Assembly: GCF_015326965.1 (NCBI RefSeq)
Contig: NZ_CP017659.1
Coordinates: forward strand, 4,840,001-4,904,000
Source: Paenibacillus sp. JZ16
GTDB taxonomy: Bacteria; Bacillota; Bacilli; Paenibacillales; Paenibacillaceae
Length of the DNA stretch: 64,000 bases
Direction of reading: 5' to 3'
Shown: in pieces, positions 52,329-60,579 of the stretch
How positions within the stretch are numbered: the first letter of the stretch is position 1
Layout of the letters: every line of letters starts with the position of its first letter
Position numbers and translations under genes: made by a program
The notes under the pieces: model-generated
The model's database searches: none
Told to the model about the DNA's origin: nothing
The model's input: the letters and a program-made list of their open reading frames with translations, nothing else

Positions 52329-52392
52329 GAAACCTCTCCGATGAAAAGGGATGCTTATGCGCCTTTCGTTTCTTCGTGAGAGGTTTCTTCTC
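52329..52392. terminator. hairpin between the gene remnant and fnr
   Basis: GAAACCTCTC and GAGAGGTTTC (10 bp) enclose a secondary stem AAAGG/CCTTT. T-rich sequence follows on the plus strand (TTCTC), and the minus strand has ATATTTC. It probably ends transcription from both sides. Confidence 0.55.
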
Positions 52393-52401
52393 ATTTGTCC
52401 G

Positions 52402-53151
52402 TTACATTCGGCAAATCTCTCGGGGACAGTCCTCACAGTGGCAAATATTCCTTAAATAGTCGGGATCATTGAGAACGATGCGTCCCCGTTCGGTAGAAAT
52501 GACGCCAAGATCCTTAAGCTCGTTCAATATCCGGTTAACGCTTTCACGGGTAGAACCAATCATCTCCGCCATTTCCAGATTCGTAATCCGCTTGCCGATG
52601 ATGGCTCGTGTTTCCTTGTTTGTCCCGCTCGTCCCGTACATATTGTACAGCCGCAGCAGCAGAGAGCACAGGGCGCCGGATTTACCATGCAGCAGCAGAT
52701 CGCGTAATTTGCTTTGCGCGGTGCGCTGCATGAGTGCCATCCAGCCCATATACTCCACGGCAAAGTCACCGTTGGTTCGGATGACTTTATCCAGTTCGGC
52801 CTGCGGCACAATTCCGACTTCACTATCCTCCAAGGCTTTGGATTCGAATTGATGAACGGCTCGTCCGAACGGATCGGGTTCACCAAACAGATCGCCGGGA
52901 ATGTGAAGCGATAAGGTGGCCGACGATCCGTCTTCCAGCAGCTTGGATACCTTCAGGCTTCCACGATTTACAAAGTACAGCCGGTCTGCAGGATCATTCT
53001 CCTGGTATAGATAATCACCTGCAAACAAACGGACAGGCTCGGCCAATTCCCGGATCAGAGCGAGATGCGGTTGTGAATAGACGGAGGAAGTGCCTGCTGG
53101 AAACAGCCCTCCATCCCATGCATCGGATCTTACAGCACGATTCTGTTTCAT
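52402..53151 (-). CDS. fnr: Fnr-type (Crp/Fnr family) oxygen-responsive regulator
   Basis: This 249-residue protein has a cNMP-binding-type beta-roll (about 30-150), a dimer helix and an HTH (ITNLEMAEMIGSTRESVNRIL). The C-terminus NICHCEDCPREIC holds C239-x2-C242-x4-C247 plus C237. B. subtilis Fnr binds its [4Fe-4S] cluster with C-terminal cysteines of exactly that spacing, unlike the N-terminal cysteines of E. coli FNR. The ATG at 53151 has GGAAGGAG upstream. It lies 22 bases after apbE in the same operon. It probably activates anaerobic or respiratory genes. Confidence 0.82.
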   Translation of the reverse strand: MKQNRAVRSDAWDGGLFPAGTSSVYSQPHLALIRELAEPVRLFAGDYLYQENDPADRLYFVNRGSLKVSKLLEDGSSATLSLHIPGDLFGEPDPFGRAVHQFESKALEDSEVGIVPQAELDKVIRTNGDFAVEYMGWMALMQRTAQSKLRDLLLHGKSGALCSLLLRLYNMYGTSGTNKETRAIIGKRITNLEMAEMIGSTRESVNRILNELKDLGVISTERGRIVLNDPDYLRNICHCEDCPREICRM

Positions 53152-53173
53152 ACCATCTTCTCCTTCCATAAGT

Positions 53174-54238
53174 TTATTTGGCAAGCTGGTAATCGCCATT
53201 GGTCAGTTTAAATGTTTGGGTCAGACCTGAGGTGAGATAGATTTGATGATCGGTGGTGACGAAAATAGCCTCGGCATCGCCGCGGCTCTCTACCAGTTTC
53301 CGCCCTTCCGTTAGTCCAAGCGAGAAGACGGAGGTCGACATGGCGTCAGCATCCATGGACGTGTCGGTCACTATGGTAACGCTGAGTAGGTCATTGTCGA
53401 CCGGATAACCGGTGAAAGGGCTCAGGATATGATGATACACTTTTCCCTCTGCTTCAAAGAAACGCTCGTACACGCCGGAGGTCACGATGGTCTTATTGAT
53501 GACTTCAAGCGTACCTAGGGATTGCCCGCGATCTTTACCAGGATCCTGGATGCCGATATTCCACGGCGAACCGTTCGGTTTTGATCCCATGGCAAGGATG
53601 TTACCCCCAAGGTCGATGATGGCCGAATGAAACTCCTGCTGCTGCAAATAATCTGCGATGACGTCCGCCGCATACCCTTTGGCGATGGCCCCCAGATCCA
53701 GCGACATTCCTCCTTTCTTCAGCAGGATGGCATGGGATGCCGGATTTAAAATGACATCCTTATAGTTCATTCGCTTCATGGCAGCATCCAGTTCATCCTC
53801 TTCCGGCACAATGGGGTGTTCACCGCCAATGCCCCAGAGGTCTACAAGCGGACCTATGGTCGGTTCGAAATGTCCACCTGAAGCCGCTGCGTAATCGATG
53901 GCGGTTTGGACAACCTTGAAGGTTTCCTCGGATACGCTCACTTCGGATTGGCCCGCCGCTTGATTGACCCGATCGATCTCGCTGCCCGCCAGCTTCCGGT
54001 TCATGCGTTGGTCGATACGCTCTAGCAGTGCGCCTATCTCATCGAAATGCTGGGACGTCATCCGTTCATCGTAAACGCGGAGACTTACAATGGTATCGAA
54101 TATAAAGTAACGTTCGGTTGCCGGCTCGTTACTGGCGGCTACCTTCTGATCTGCTGTGGTTGTGCAGCCAATCGATCCCGTCATCAACAGGGTGAGCATG
54201 ATCAACAGGCTGCTGTAGGAAAGAAGCTTCCTATACAT
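53174..54238 (-). CDS. apbE: FAD:protein FMN transferase (ApbE) lipoprotein
   Basis: This 354-residue protein has a lipobox (SIGC, Cys25), so it acts outside the membrane. Family signatures are present: FDTIVSLRVY, the flavin site SLDLGAIAKGYAADVI near 175, and the metal site near 280-310 (TDTSMDADAMSTSVFSLG). ApbE attaches FMN covalently to Thr/Ser of partner flavoproteins such as RnfG/NqrC or PplA. The divergent genes encode NusG-II/Gx/ECF proteins, and the gene is followed by fnr. No FMN-accepting substrate protein is seen in the window. Confidence 0.93.
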   Translation of the reverse strand: MYRKLLSYSSLLIMLTLLMTGSIGCTTTADQKVAASNEPATERYFIFDTIVSLRVYDERMTSQHFDEIGALLERIDQRMNRKLAGSEIDRVNQAAGQSEVSVSEETFKVVQTAIDYAAASGGHFEPTIGPLVDLWGIGGEHPIVPEEDELDAAMKRMNYKDVILNPASHAILLKKGGMSLDLGAIAKGYAADVIADYLQQQEFHSAIIDLGGNILAMGSKPNGSPWNIGIQDPGKDRGQSLGTLEVINKTIVTSGVYERFFEAEGKVYHHILSPFTGYPVDNDLLSVTIVTDTSMDADAMSTSVFSLGLTEGRKLVESRGDAEAIFVTTDHQIYLTSGLTQTFKLTNGDYQLAK

Positions 54239-54322
54239 GACAGTGCCTCCTCTTTTCAGTTCTGGTGCTGTTCTAAATCGACTTCCGATGATCCCAGCGT
54301 ATCAGACCCGTACCTTGCTGAA

Positions 54323-54338
54323 TGTGAGAAAAATCATT
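54323..54338. promoter_or_regulatory. Fnr/Crp-like box between apbE and the NusG-II gene
   Basis: TGTGA-N6-TCATT matches the TGTGA-N6-TCACA consensus in eight of ten positions. It lies in the divergent promoter region of apbE-fnr and the Gx/ECF operon, so one site could control both. Confidence 0.45.
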
Positions 54339-54397
54339 TCTGGCACTTGGTGCAGCCCTGATAATGAAGATAAGCAAAGCGAAGTGGAGAGATGCTG

Positions 54398-54778
54398 ATG
54401 AAACGCGGAGATATTGGAATAGCGCTCGTGCTGATTGCGGTTGTCGCCTGGTTTGGAATATCCAAGTTTATGGGAGAAGACGGAGCGACGGAGGGAACCT
54501 ATGCCATGATCGAGGTGAATGGAAAGCATTATGATACGGTGGCGCTTACGGAAGAGCCCCGAGATATAGAAATCCGGACGGAGCGGGGATATAACCTCTT
54601 GCGGGTCTCCCGCGAGGGTATCGAGATGGTGGAGTCGGATTGTCCGGATCAGCTCTGCGTGGGGTTCGGCCACGTTCACGACATTCATGACACCATCGTA
54701 TGTTTGCCTAATCGCGTGTTCGTCGAAGTGACCGGAGATCAAGATGAAGGAAGTGAGCCGGATGCCGTTGTCTCCTGA
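54398..54778 (+). CDS. NusG domain II-containing membrane protein (EetA-like)
   Basis: This 126-residue protein has one N-terminal helix (about 6-23) and an external small beta domain with IEVNGKHYDTVALT, ESDCPDQLCVGFGHV and a C-terminal IVCLPNRV. Such proteins stand beside Gx-transporter and ApbE genes in many Firmicutes; EetA of the Listeria electron-transfer locus is, to my knowledge, of this type. The ATG at 54398 suits the GGAG site. It overlaps the Gx gene by 35 bases. The CxxxxC/C pattern may have a redox role. Confidence 0.8.
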   Translation: MKRGDIGIALVLIAVVAWFGISKFMGEDGATEGTYAMIEVNGKHYDTVALTEEPRDIEIRTERGYNLLRVSREGIEMVESDCPDQLCVGFGHVHDIHDTIVCLPNRVFVEVTGDQDEGSEPDAVVS

Positions 54779-55307
54779 TCCCTATGCTCTCCGCAAGCTG
54801 GTCGTGATTGCCATCTGCGCCTCCTTATCGGTGGTGCTTGGCATTGTGGAGGCCCTGATTCCATTCGCGGTCACGATACCCGGTGCCAAGCTGGGACTTG
54901 GCAATATTTTGGTGCTGACCTGTTTAGTTTGCCTGGGGGGCAGGGATGCCCTATGGCTTATTGTTTTAAAGACACTGCTGACAGCCTTTATACTCGGAAG
55001 CTTCTCGACCTTCCTGTTCAGTATGTTCGGGGCGCTGGCAAGTTATCTGGTGATGTATGTCATGCTTAGGCTCGGGGGCCATAATTTCAGCTTAACGGGT
55101 GTGAGCATTGCGGGCGGCATCGCTCATAATATTGGTCAATTAACGGCAGCCTCGCTGGTATTGGGAACAACCAAAATTTATTATTACCTGCCATTTCTGC
55201 TCGGGGCGGGTGTCGTGACAGGGATCTTTGTGGGATGGGCTGCAAAACATCTGATCGAATCCCTGCGACGTATCGATCCGTTTGGCATGTTTCATACGGA
55301 AACTTAG
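54744..55307 (+). CDS. Gx transporter/HepS-like membrane protein (EetB-like, ECF S-type)
   Basis: This 187-residue protein has five to six helices and the Hpre_diP_synt_I pattern VEALIPFAVTIPGAKLGLGN near 37 and GGIAHNIGQLTAA near 130. It was once called heptaprenyl diphosphate synthase component I, but topology and the ECF genes right after it indicate an S component of an ECF importer. Homologues (EetB) lie in Gram-positive flavin-based electron transfer loci. The start follows GGAG; the ATG at 54762 is an alternative. Confidence 0.85.
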   Translation: MKEVSRMPLSPDPYALRKLVVIAICASLSVVLGIVEALIPFAVTIPGAKLGLGNILVLTCLVCLGGRDALWLIVLKTLLTAFILGSFSTFLFSMFGALASYLVMYVMLRLGGHNFSLTGVSIAGGIAHNIGQLTAASLVLGTTKIYYYLPFLLGAGVVTGIFVGWAAKHLIESLRRIDPFGMFHTET

Positions 55308-55323
55308 GGAGGAGGCGTTAGGC

Positions 55324-56196
55324 ATGGGCACAATGGATAAGTCAGAGCATGCAGTAAAGCTCAAGCATGTATATTACGGCCAGGGCTGCACGAACGTGCT
55401 CAAGGACATCTCGCTAACGATTCCCCATGGGCAGTGGGTATGCATCGCCGGAAAGAACGGGGCAGGCAAGTCTACGCTGATTCGGCTGTTAAACGGTTTG
55501 CTCCTCATGAGCCGGGGGCGCATCCTTATCGATGGCATAGAACAGAACGGCTGTACGCTGGGGGAGATTCGCCGGCATATAGGCATGGTGTTTGCCAATC
55601 CCGATGATCAGTTTGTCGGCTTGACCGTAGAGGATGACATTGCGTTCGGTTTGGAGAATCTGTGCTTGAGCCGGGAAGAGATGCTGCGGCGGATTCGGGT
55701 ATACGCGGAGCGGCTGGACATTGTCCATCTGTTAGACCGACATCCGGCAACCCTGTCCGGCGGACAGAAGCAGCGCGCTGCTATTGCTGCCGTGCTGGCC
55801 ATGGAGCCTTCTATCATTGTCTTGGACGAGGCAGCTTCCATGCTGGATGAGAAGGCTAAGCATGAGCTGCTGGATTTCATGCGAACGATGCATGCCGAAG
55901 GCCGATACACCATCATCTCCATCACCCATGATGTAGAGGAGATGGCCGAAGCAGACCGAATGATCGTGCTGGATGGCGGAATGGTGACGGCGGACGGAAG
56001 TCCAAGGGAGCTGCTGCTGCAGGAAGAGCTGCTCCAGCGTTGCAGGCTAAAGGTGCCTTTTGCCCTCCAGCTGTGCAGGGAGCTCAAAGCGCGGGGAATT
56101 GATATCGGCGAGCTGGTTAGGGAGAAGGAGGTGCTGGAGGCGTTATGGTCATATCATTCGAAGAGGTTTCTTACCGCTACCGGGACCGGGGGATGA
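55324..56196 (+). CDS. ECF transporter ATPase EcfA1
   Basis: This 290-residue ATPase has Walker A GKNGAGKST, signature LSGGQKQR and Walker B IIVLDEAASMLD (Ala in place of Pro, as usual for EcfA1). The ATG at 55324 follows GGGAGGAGG; the track frame from 55282 reaches back into the Gx gene. It overlaps the next gene by 52 bases and forms the heterodimer with EcfA2. Confidence 0.93.
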   Translation: MGTMDKSEHAVKLKHVYYGQGCTNVLKDISLTIPHGQWVCIAGKNGAGKSTLIRLLNGLLLMSRGRILIDGIEQNGCTLGEIRRHIGMVFANPDDQFVGLTVEDDIAFGLENLCLSREEMLRRIRVYAERLDIVHLLDRHPATLSGGQKQRAAIAAVLAMEPSIIVLDEAASMLDEKAKHELLDFMRTMHAEGRYTIISITHDVEEMAEADRMIVLDGGMVTADGSPRELLLQEELLQRCRLKVPFALQLCRELKARGIDIGELVREKEVLEALWSYHSKRFLTATGTGG

Positions 56197-57002
56197 GCCC
56201 GATTCTTGGACTCGACGGCCTTCATCTGGAGCTGGAGAAAGGCAGAATGATTGCCGTTCTCGGTGCGCCGGGTTCGGGAAAATCAACGCTTCTCCAGCAT
56301 ATGAACGGATTGATACGGGCTGATGAGGGCTTGATTCGCATAATGGATTTCCGCCTTGAACCGGGTGACAGCAAGAAGGTCCCTGCCGGTCTGCGGCAGC
56401 GCGTCGGCCTTGTTTTTCAATACCCGGAACAGCAGCTGTTTGAAGAAACGGTGGAGAAGGATTTGCTGTTCGGGCCGCTTAATTTCGGGATGAGCCCAGC
56501 CGAAGCCGCCGAGGCGGTCCGCAGAGCGGCATCCTTCGTCGGATTGGACGAGGAGCTGCTGGCACAGAGTCCCTTCAAGTTAAGCTCGGGTCAGATGCGA
56601 AAAGCGGCCGTAGCTGCCGTACTGGCGGCTGACCCCGACATTTTGGCTTTGGATGAGCCTACCGCCTCCCTTGATCCTGCCAGCCGCGAGGATTTGCTGG
56701 AACGGCTGCATGGATTAACGAGGACCCAGGGCAAGACGGTTCTCCTCGTCTCCCACCGGTTAGAGGAAGTCGCGGCCTATGCGGACGAATTCGTTGTCAT
56801 TAAAGATGGCCGAGTCGTATTTCAAGGAACGGCCAAGGAACTGGTACACCGGCAGGAGGTGCTGGAGCAGGCAGGATTGATGGCTCCGTCGTCTGTGCGG
56901 ATGGCGGGCAAGCTGGCATCGCAGCTTGGAGTACAGCCTCCGGAGATGCCACCGGATGCGGCTGCGCTGGCGGACTGGTACGCAGGGCAGCTTGAAATGT
57001 AG
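56145..57002 (+). CDS. ECF transporter ATPase EcfA2
   Basis: This 285-residue ATPase has Walker A GAPGSGKST, the Q-loop YPEQQLFEETVEKD, a slightly degenerate signature LSSGQMRK and Walker B LALDEPTASLD. It starts at ATG behind GGAGG within the end of the EcfA1 gene. The S-for-G change in the signature is tolerated in this family but notable. Confidence 0.93.
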   Translation: MVISFEEVSYRYRDRGMSPILGLDGLHLELEKGRMIAVLGAPGSGKSTLLQHMNGLIRADEGLIRIMDFRLEPGDSKKVPAGLRQRVGLVFQYPEQQLFEETVEKDLLFGPLNFGMSPAEAAEAVRRAASFVGLDEELLAQSPFKLSSGQMRKAAVAAVLAADPDILALDEPTASLDPASREDLLERLHGLTRTQGKTVLLVSHRLEEVAAYADEFVVIKDGRVVFQGTAKELVHRQEVLEQAGLMAPSSVRMAGKLASQLGVQPPEMPPDAAALADWYAGQLEM

Positions 57003-57038
57003 GGCAGAGCGAAGCAGAGGCGAAAGGAGGAAGCATGG

Positions 57039-57830
57039 ATGAAACGAAAAATCATCCTGGGCCGGTATATGGAAGGCGATTCATGGGTTCACCGCCTGGA
57101 TCCGCGTGCCAAAACGGCTGCCATGCCGCTCTTTATGGTGTCTGTGTTCCTGGTAGACGGATATATGGGGGTGCTCGCGCTGCTGCTGTTCACTGCGGCG
57201 GTGATCCGGGCTACGGGTATCCCGTACCGCTATTTCATCAGAGCCATGAAGCCGCTGATGTTCCTGCTATTGTTTATCCTGGTATTTCACATTGTATATG
57301 ATGCGGGAGGCGGGAAACTTCTGGATATGGGCGCGTTCAAGGTGTATGCAGGCGGATTGGAAAAAGGTATCGTGTCCGCCTCCCGGATGGCGCTCTTCAT
57401 CATGTTGGCGGCGGTGCTGACCTTCACGACCCAGCCGGAGCAGTTGGCCCAGGGTCTTGGTAGCCTCCTGCGGCCTCTGACCTATATCGGCGTGCCGACC
57501 GATCGGCTGGTGCTGATGCTCGGCATTGCCCTCCGGTTCATTCCGACCATCTTCGAGGAAGCGGAGCGGCTGTGGAAGGCACAGCAGTCCAGGGGACTTG
57601 ACTTGTCATCGCGGCCGCTGAAGGAGAAGGCACGGCTGATCATTGCCCTGCTGGTGCCAGTAACCACAGGCGCGTTCCGGCGCGCCATCGGGCTTGCCGA
57701 TTCCATGGAAGCCAGAGGCTACCGGCTGGGTGCTCGGCGAAGCAGGTTCAGGGCCTTTGTATGGAAGCGGGCGGACACGCTGTTTGTTGCTTTGTTCCTG
57801 CTGCCCGTGGCCGCGGCCGCGCTGCTGTAG
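57039..57830 (+). CDS. ECF transporter transmembrane subunit EcfT
   Basis: This 263-residue protein has about five helices with the two coupling motifs QQSRGLDLSSRP and MEARGYRLGARR. It starts behind AAAGGAGG (the ATG at 57035 is in another frame). It completes an A1-A2-T module with the Gx-type S component upstream. This is the second ECF transporter of the window; it is not closely like the one at 7.5-11 kb. Confidence 0.93.
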   Translation: MKRKIILGRYMEGDSWVHRLDPRAKTAAMPLFMVSVFLVDGYMGVLALLLFTAAVIRATGIPYRYFIRAMKPLMFLLLFILVFHIVYDAGGGKLLDMGAFKVYAGGLEKGIVSASRMALFIMLAAVLTFTTQPEQLAQGLGSLLRPLTYIGVPTDRLVLMLGIALRFIPTIFEEAERLWKAQQSRGLDLSSRPLKEKARLIIALLVPVTTGAFRRAIGLADSMEARGYRLGARRSRFRAFVWKRADTLFVALFLLPVAAAALL

Positions 57831-57854
57831 TTTGTGGCTTGAAGGAAATGAAAA

Positions 57855-57876
57855 CCGCAGTCTTTCAGGACTGCGG
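57855..57876. terminator. hairpin after ecfT
   Basis: CCGCAGTC and GACTGCGG form a perfect 8-bp stem. T-rich sequence follows only on the minus strand, so it may serve both convergent units. Confidence 0.55.
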
Positions 57877-57896
57877 TGTAACAACCTTTGCACGTT

Positions 57897-57929
57897 ACAA
57901 AAAAGCAGCCGATCATCGTGATCAGCTGC
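57897..57929 (-). terminator. terminator of the winged-helix/epoxide hydrolase operon
   Basis: GCAGCCGATCA pairs with TGATCAGCTGC over three bases; on the minus strand a six-T run follows. Confidence 0.7.
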
Positions 57930-57941
57930 GTCTCTTCCCAA

Positions 57942-59096
57942 CTAAGCTATGGTTTGCCGTCCCTCGGTTTCACTGGCGAATTGTATGTCGTGCACCGCTG
58001 CTTCCACAGCTGCAAACTGAAGAAGCTTCATTCCCTCCTCCGTCAGTGCGTTTTTTTCCTCCAAGTTTAGCTTTCCAAAAGGTTCAACAACCAATGTGGC
58101 TGAGCTGCGTTCGGGGACAATTTTCCACGTGCCGCAAACGAAACCATCCAGGAGGAAGGTAGCTTTCATACCGTTCTTCATCATAACTAGCTTACGATGC
58201 TGATCCGCAATAATGCGAGTACGATTAGCATGCGAAGCAAGCACGTTGTCGTACTTCGGCAGAAAGCGCGGCGGGGCAGGTGTATCAGAATCTGGTTGAG
58301 GGGCTTCCGGGACGTCGAATAACTCTTGGCCATCTTCATCCCGATAGACTAACAGGTTCGGCCGAAGACCCTCGACGACTTCCTTAAGCTTGGTAAGTCC
58401 AGACCAAGTCTGCATGTCTTGGGTAGTGGCAGGACCGAACGCCTCCAGATACCGCACGATCATTTCCCCGAGCGTTGTATTGTCGTTCAGCGAACGTCCT
58501 ATCCAATGTGTTGCCGTTGTGCATCTGGTTTGTCCGCCCACTCCCCAAATTCCCCGAGGCGGAACTTGAACGAGCGGCAATAGGTTTCGCAGTGAATAGG
58601 CCAGCGATGAAGGGGGATGCTCCGGCCACCGATGATTCATAAGCTCTCCTATCTCTTTGATGGTACGGGGGGCTTCCTCCAGAAGCGCCCGTCCATAGGC
58701 AACAACATCTCCCATATCTAATCCTGTGATCCCTTTGGCATGCGTACTGTTCTTATACAAGTCACGATCAAGTACAGGCTGAACCAGAGGACGCAATCTC
58801 AAAGCATCTTGTTCCGTGGTCAGATGGATGGTTGACCGCATTAAAGCCATGCGAACTGCCCGTCGATCCAGGAGCATTTGTGCCAAATCGTCATGCATAA
58901 AGTTCTCAAGCCTCGTCCAAAGACCAATATATGCAGCTTCCGGGACTTGCGCCTGCATCCCGACCAAGTGCTCCAGCGTCTGAGTAACCGTGAGGCTCGA
59001 TCGGCGAAGCAGCAGCTGCCGATCGAGTAAACTTCGGTTCAAGGCACGCCTGCTCAATAAGCCCATATTGCGTGAGCGCCCCGGTAACGGCATCAT
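57942..59096 (-). CDS. winged-helix DNA-binding protein, AlkZ/YcaQ-like (HTH_42)
   Basis: This 384-residue protein has the HTH_42 layout: SRRALNRSLLDRQLLLRR, LVGMQAQVPEAAYIGLWTRL and the C-terminal FLLDGFVCGTW. AlkZ/YcaQ members are DNA glycosylases that unhook interstrand crosslinks or remove alkyl adducts, using a QxQ or QxD active site; QAQ near 48-50 could be that site. The ATG overlaps the epoxide hydrolase stop; an ATG at 59066 is an alternative. Functions of many relatives are unknown. Confidence 0.75.
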   Translation of the reverse strand: MMPLPGRSRNMGLLSRRALNRSLLDRQLLLRRSSLTVTQTLEHLVGMQAQVPEAAYIGLWTRLENFMHDDLAQMLLDRRAVRMALMRSTIHLTTEQDALRLRPLVQPVLDRDLYKNSTHAKGITGLDMGDVVAYGRALLEEAPRTIKEIGELMNHRWPEHPPSSLAYSLRNLLPLVQVPPRGIWGVGGQTRCTTATHWIGRSLNDNTTLGEMIVRYLEAFGPATTQDMQTWSGLTKLKEVVEGLRPNLLVYRDEDGQELFDVPEAPQPDSDTPAPPRFLPKYDNVLASHANRTRIIADQHRKLVMMKNGMKATFLLDGFVCGTWKIVPERSSATLVVEPFGKLNLEEKNALTEEGMKLLQFAAVEAAVHDIQFASETEGRQTIA

Positions 59097-60268
59097 CCTC
59101 GGAACTGACGGAAGAACTTCCGCAAATCTTCCGTAAGGATATCCGGTACTTCCATGGCTGCAAAATGCCCGCCGCGTTCATATTCGCACCAGTGAACGAT
59201 GTTGGTGTTATCCCGTTCGGCAAAACGCCGGATCGATTGAAAATCGTTCGCGAATACCGCGATCCCTGTCGGTGCGTGGCTTACTTCATGCTGCACCCCG
59301 GAATGGGCGTCTTCATAATACTGCCGCGCGGAGGATCCTGCCGTACCTGTCAGCCAATACATCATCACTTGTGTCAAGACTTGATCTTGCGTAAGCAAAT
59401 TGCTTTCTCCCATTCCCATAAGCAGCTCATTCCAAGCAAGCTGGCCGACTGGCGAATCCGTCAAGGCATACGCCAAGGTCTGGGGCCTGGTGGATTGGAT
59501 GGCTGAAAATCCTGCCTTCTCGCTGAAGTTCGACAGGACTTGAAGACGCCGCATCTCCTCCTCGCTTAAATCTGCCATTTCTGCTGGATCCCCCGATGGA
59601 AACGAAAACAACTGCAGCATATGCACACCGACAACATGCTCCGGATCCACCATTCCCAATGCGCGGGTAATCAATGCCCCCCCGTCGCCGCCATGAGCGG
59701 CATATTGCTCGTATCCCAAGCGGTTCATGAGTGTTGCCCATGCGCGGGCAATGCGGTGAGAGCTCCACCCTTTATCGCGGGTCGGGCCTGAGAAGGTATA
59801 CCCGGGTACAGAAGGAATAACGACATGGAAGGCATCTGCTGCATCGCCGCCATGCTTGCGAGGATCTGTTAAGAGATCGATCATATCGATAAACTCGGCG
59901 AACGAACCCGGCCATCCGTGTGTCAGAATTAGTGGCATTGCGTTCGGTTCTTCTGAACGGACATGAATGAAGTGGATATTCGCTCCATCAATCTCCGTCA
60001 TATACTGCGGATATTGATTGAACTTTTCTTCATATTTACGCCAGTCGAAGTCGTTTAGCCAATAGTCGGCCATTTCCTTTACCACTTGAAGCGGCGTTCC
60101 GTATGACCACTCGACCCCAGGGAGCTCATCCGGCCAACGTGTGTGGACAAGGCGGCGCTCCAAATCGTCCAATTCCGCTTGCGGGATCTCGATCCGGAAT
60201 GGGCGAATCGCCTCCCCCAAGTTCTCCGTATGATTTCTTTCTTTTACTCGTGTGTTGTAGTTATTCAT
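59093..60268 (-). CDS. epoxide hydrolase (alpha/beta-hydrolase with EHN domain)
   Basis: This 391-residue protein has the N-terminal EHN domain (about 20-125; FRIEIPQAELDDLERRL, TRWPDELPG), HGWPGS (117-122, oxyanion), nucleophile D195 in HGGDGG, and His in RGGHFAAMEVP near 375. It hydrolyses epoxides to diols. It starts behind AGGAGG and shares a four-base overlap with the winged-helix gene, so a detoxification-plus-DNA-repair pair is possible. Confidence 0.92.
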   Translation of the reverse strand: MNNYNTRVKERNHTENLGEAIRPFRIEIPQAELDDLERRLVHTRWPDELPGVEWSYGTPLQVVKEMADYWLNDFDWRKYEEKFNQYPQYMTEIDGANIHFIHVRSEEPNAMPLILTHGWPGSFAEFIDMIDLLTDPRKHGGDAADAFHVVIPSVPGYTFSGPTRDKGWSSHRIARAWATLMNRLGYEQYAAHGGDGGALITRALGMVDPEHVVGVHMLQLFSFPSGDPAEMADLSEEEMRRLQVLSNFSEKAGFSAIQSTRPQTLAYALTDSPVGQLAWNELLMGMGESNLLTQDQVLTQVMMYWLTGTAGSSARQYYEDAHSGVQHEVSHAPTGIAVFANDFQSIRRFAERDNTNIVHWCEYERGGHFAAMEVPDILTEDLRKFFRQFRG

Positions 60269-60371
60269 TGTAATTTCCTCCTGATCGTTTACTAGAATGT
60301 ATGGCTAGCGAATGCTATGTTCCTACTGATAACGCGCAGCATTTACCTTTCTGATATCAGGATATTAAAAA

Positions 60372-60397
60372 AAGTATGACAGCAGCGTGTCATACTT
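60372..60397 (-). terminator. terminator of the MORN-protein gene
   Basis: AAGTATGACA and TGTCATACTT form a perfect 10-bp stem around GCAGCG, with a seven-T run on the minus strand. The rest of 60269-60579 shows only the epoxide hydrolase promoter region and no gene. Confidence 0.8.
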
Positions 60398-60579
60398 ACA
60401 GATACCGTTTCGACATTATTTTTGAGACCACCCTTTGGGGCTTTTTTTTGTCTCAATAAACAAGTTTAGGCATTAATCATTTTTTAGGATCGTTTATAGT
60501 TTTACGGGCCGTATCCATCGCCCGTTTATATCGAAGATAGACGACATGCTGTGAAAGGCTCAGGCGCGGCAGGTTATTT

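Noticed and set aside
54744..55307. Heptaprenyl diphosphate synthase component I as a soluble prenyltransferase subunit
   Set aside because: The protein is almost entirely membrane helices and is followed by ECF ATPase and EcfT genes, so an S-type transporter subunit is more likely despite the old family name.
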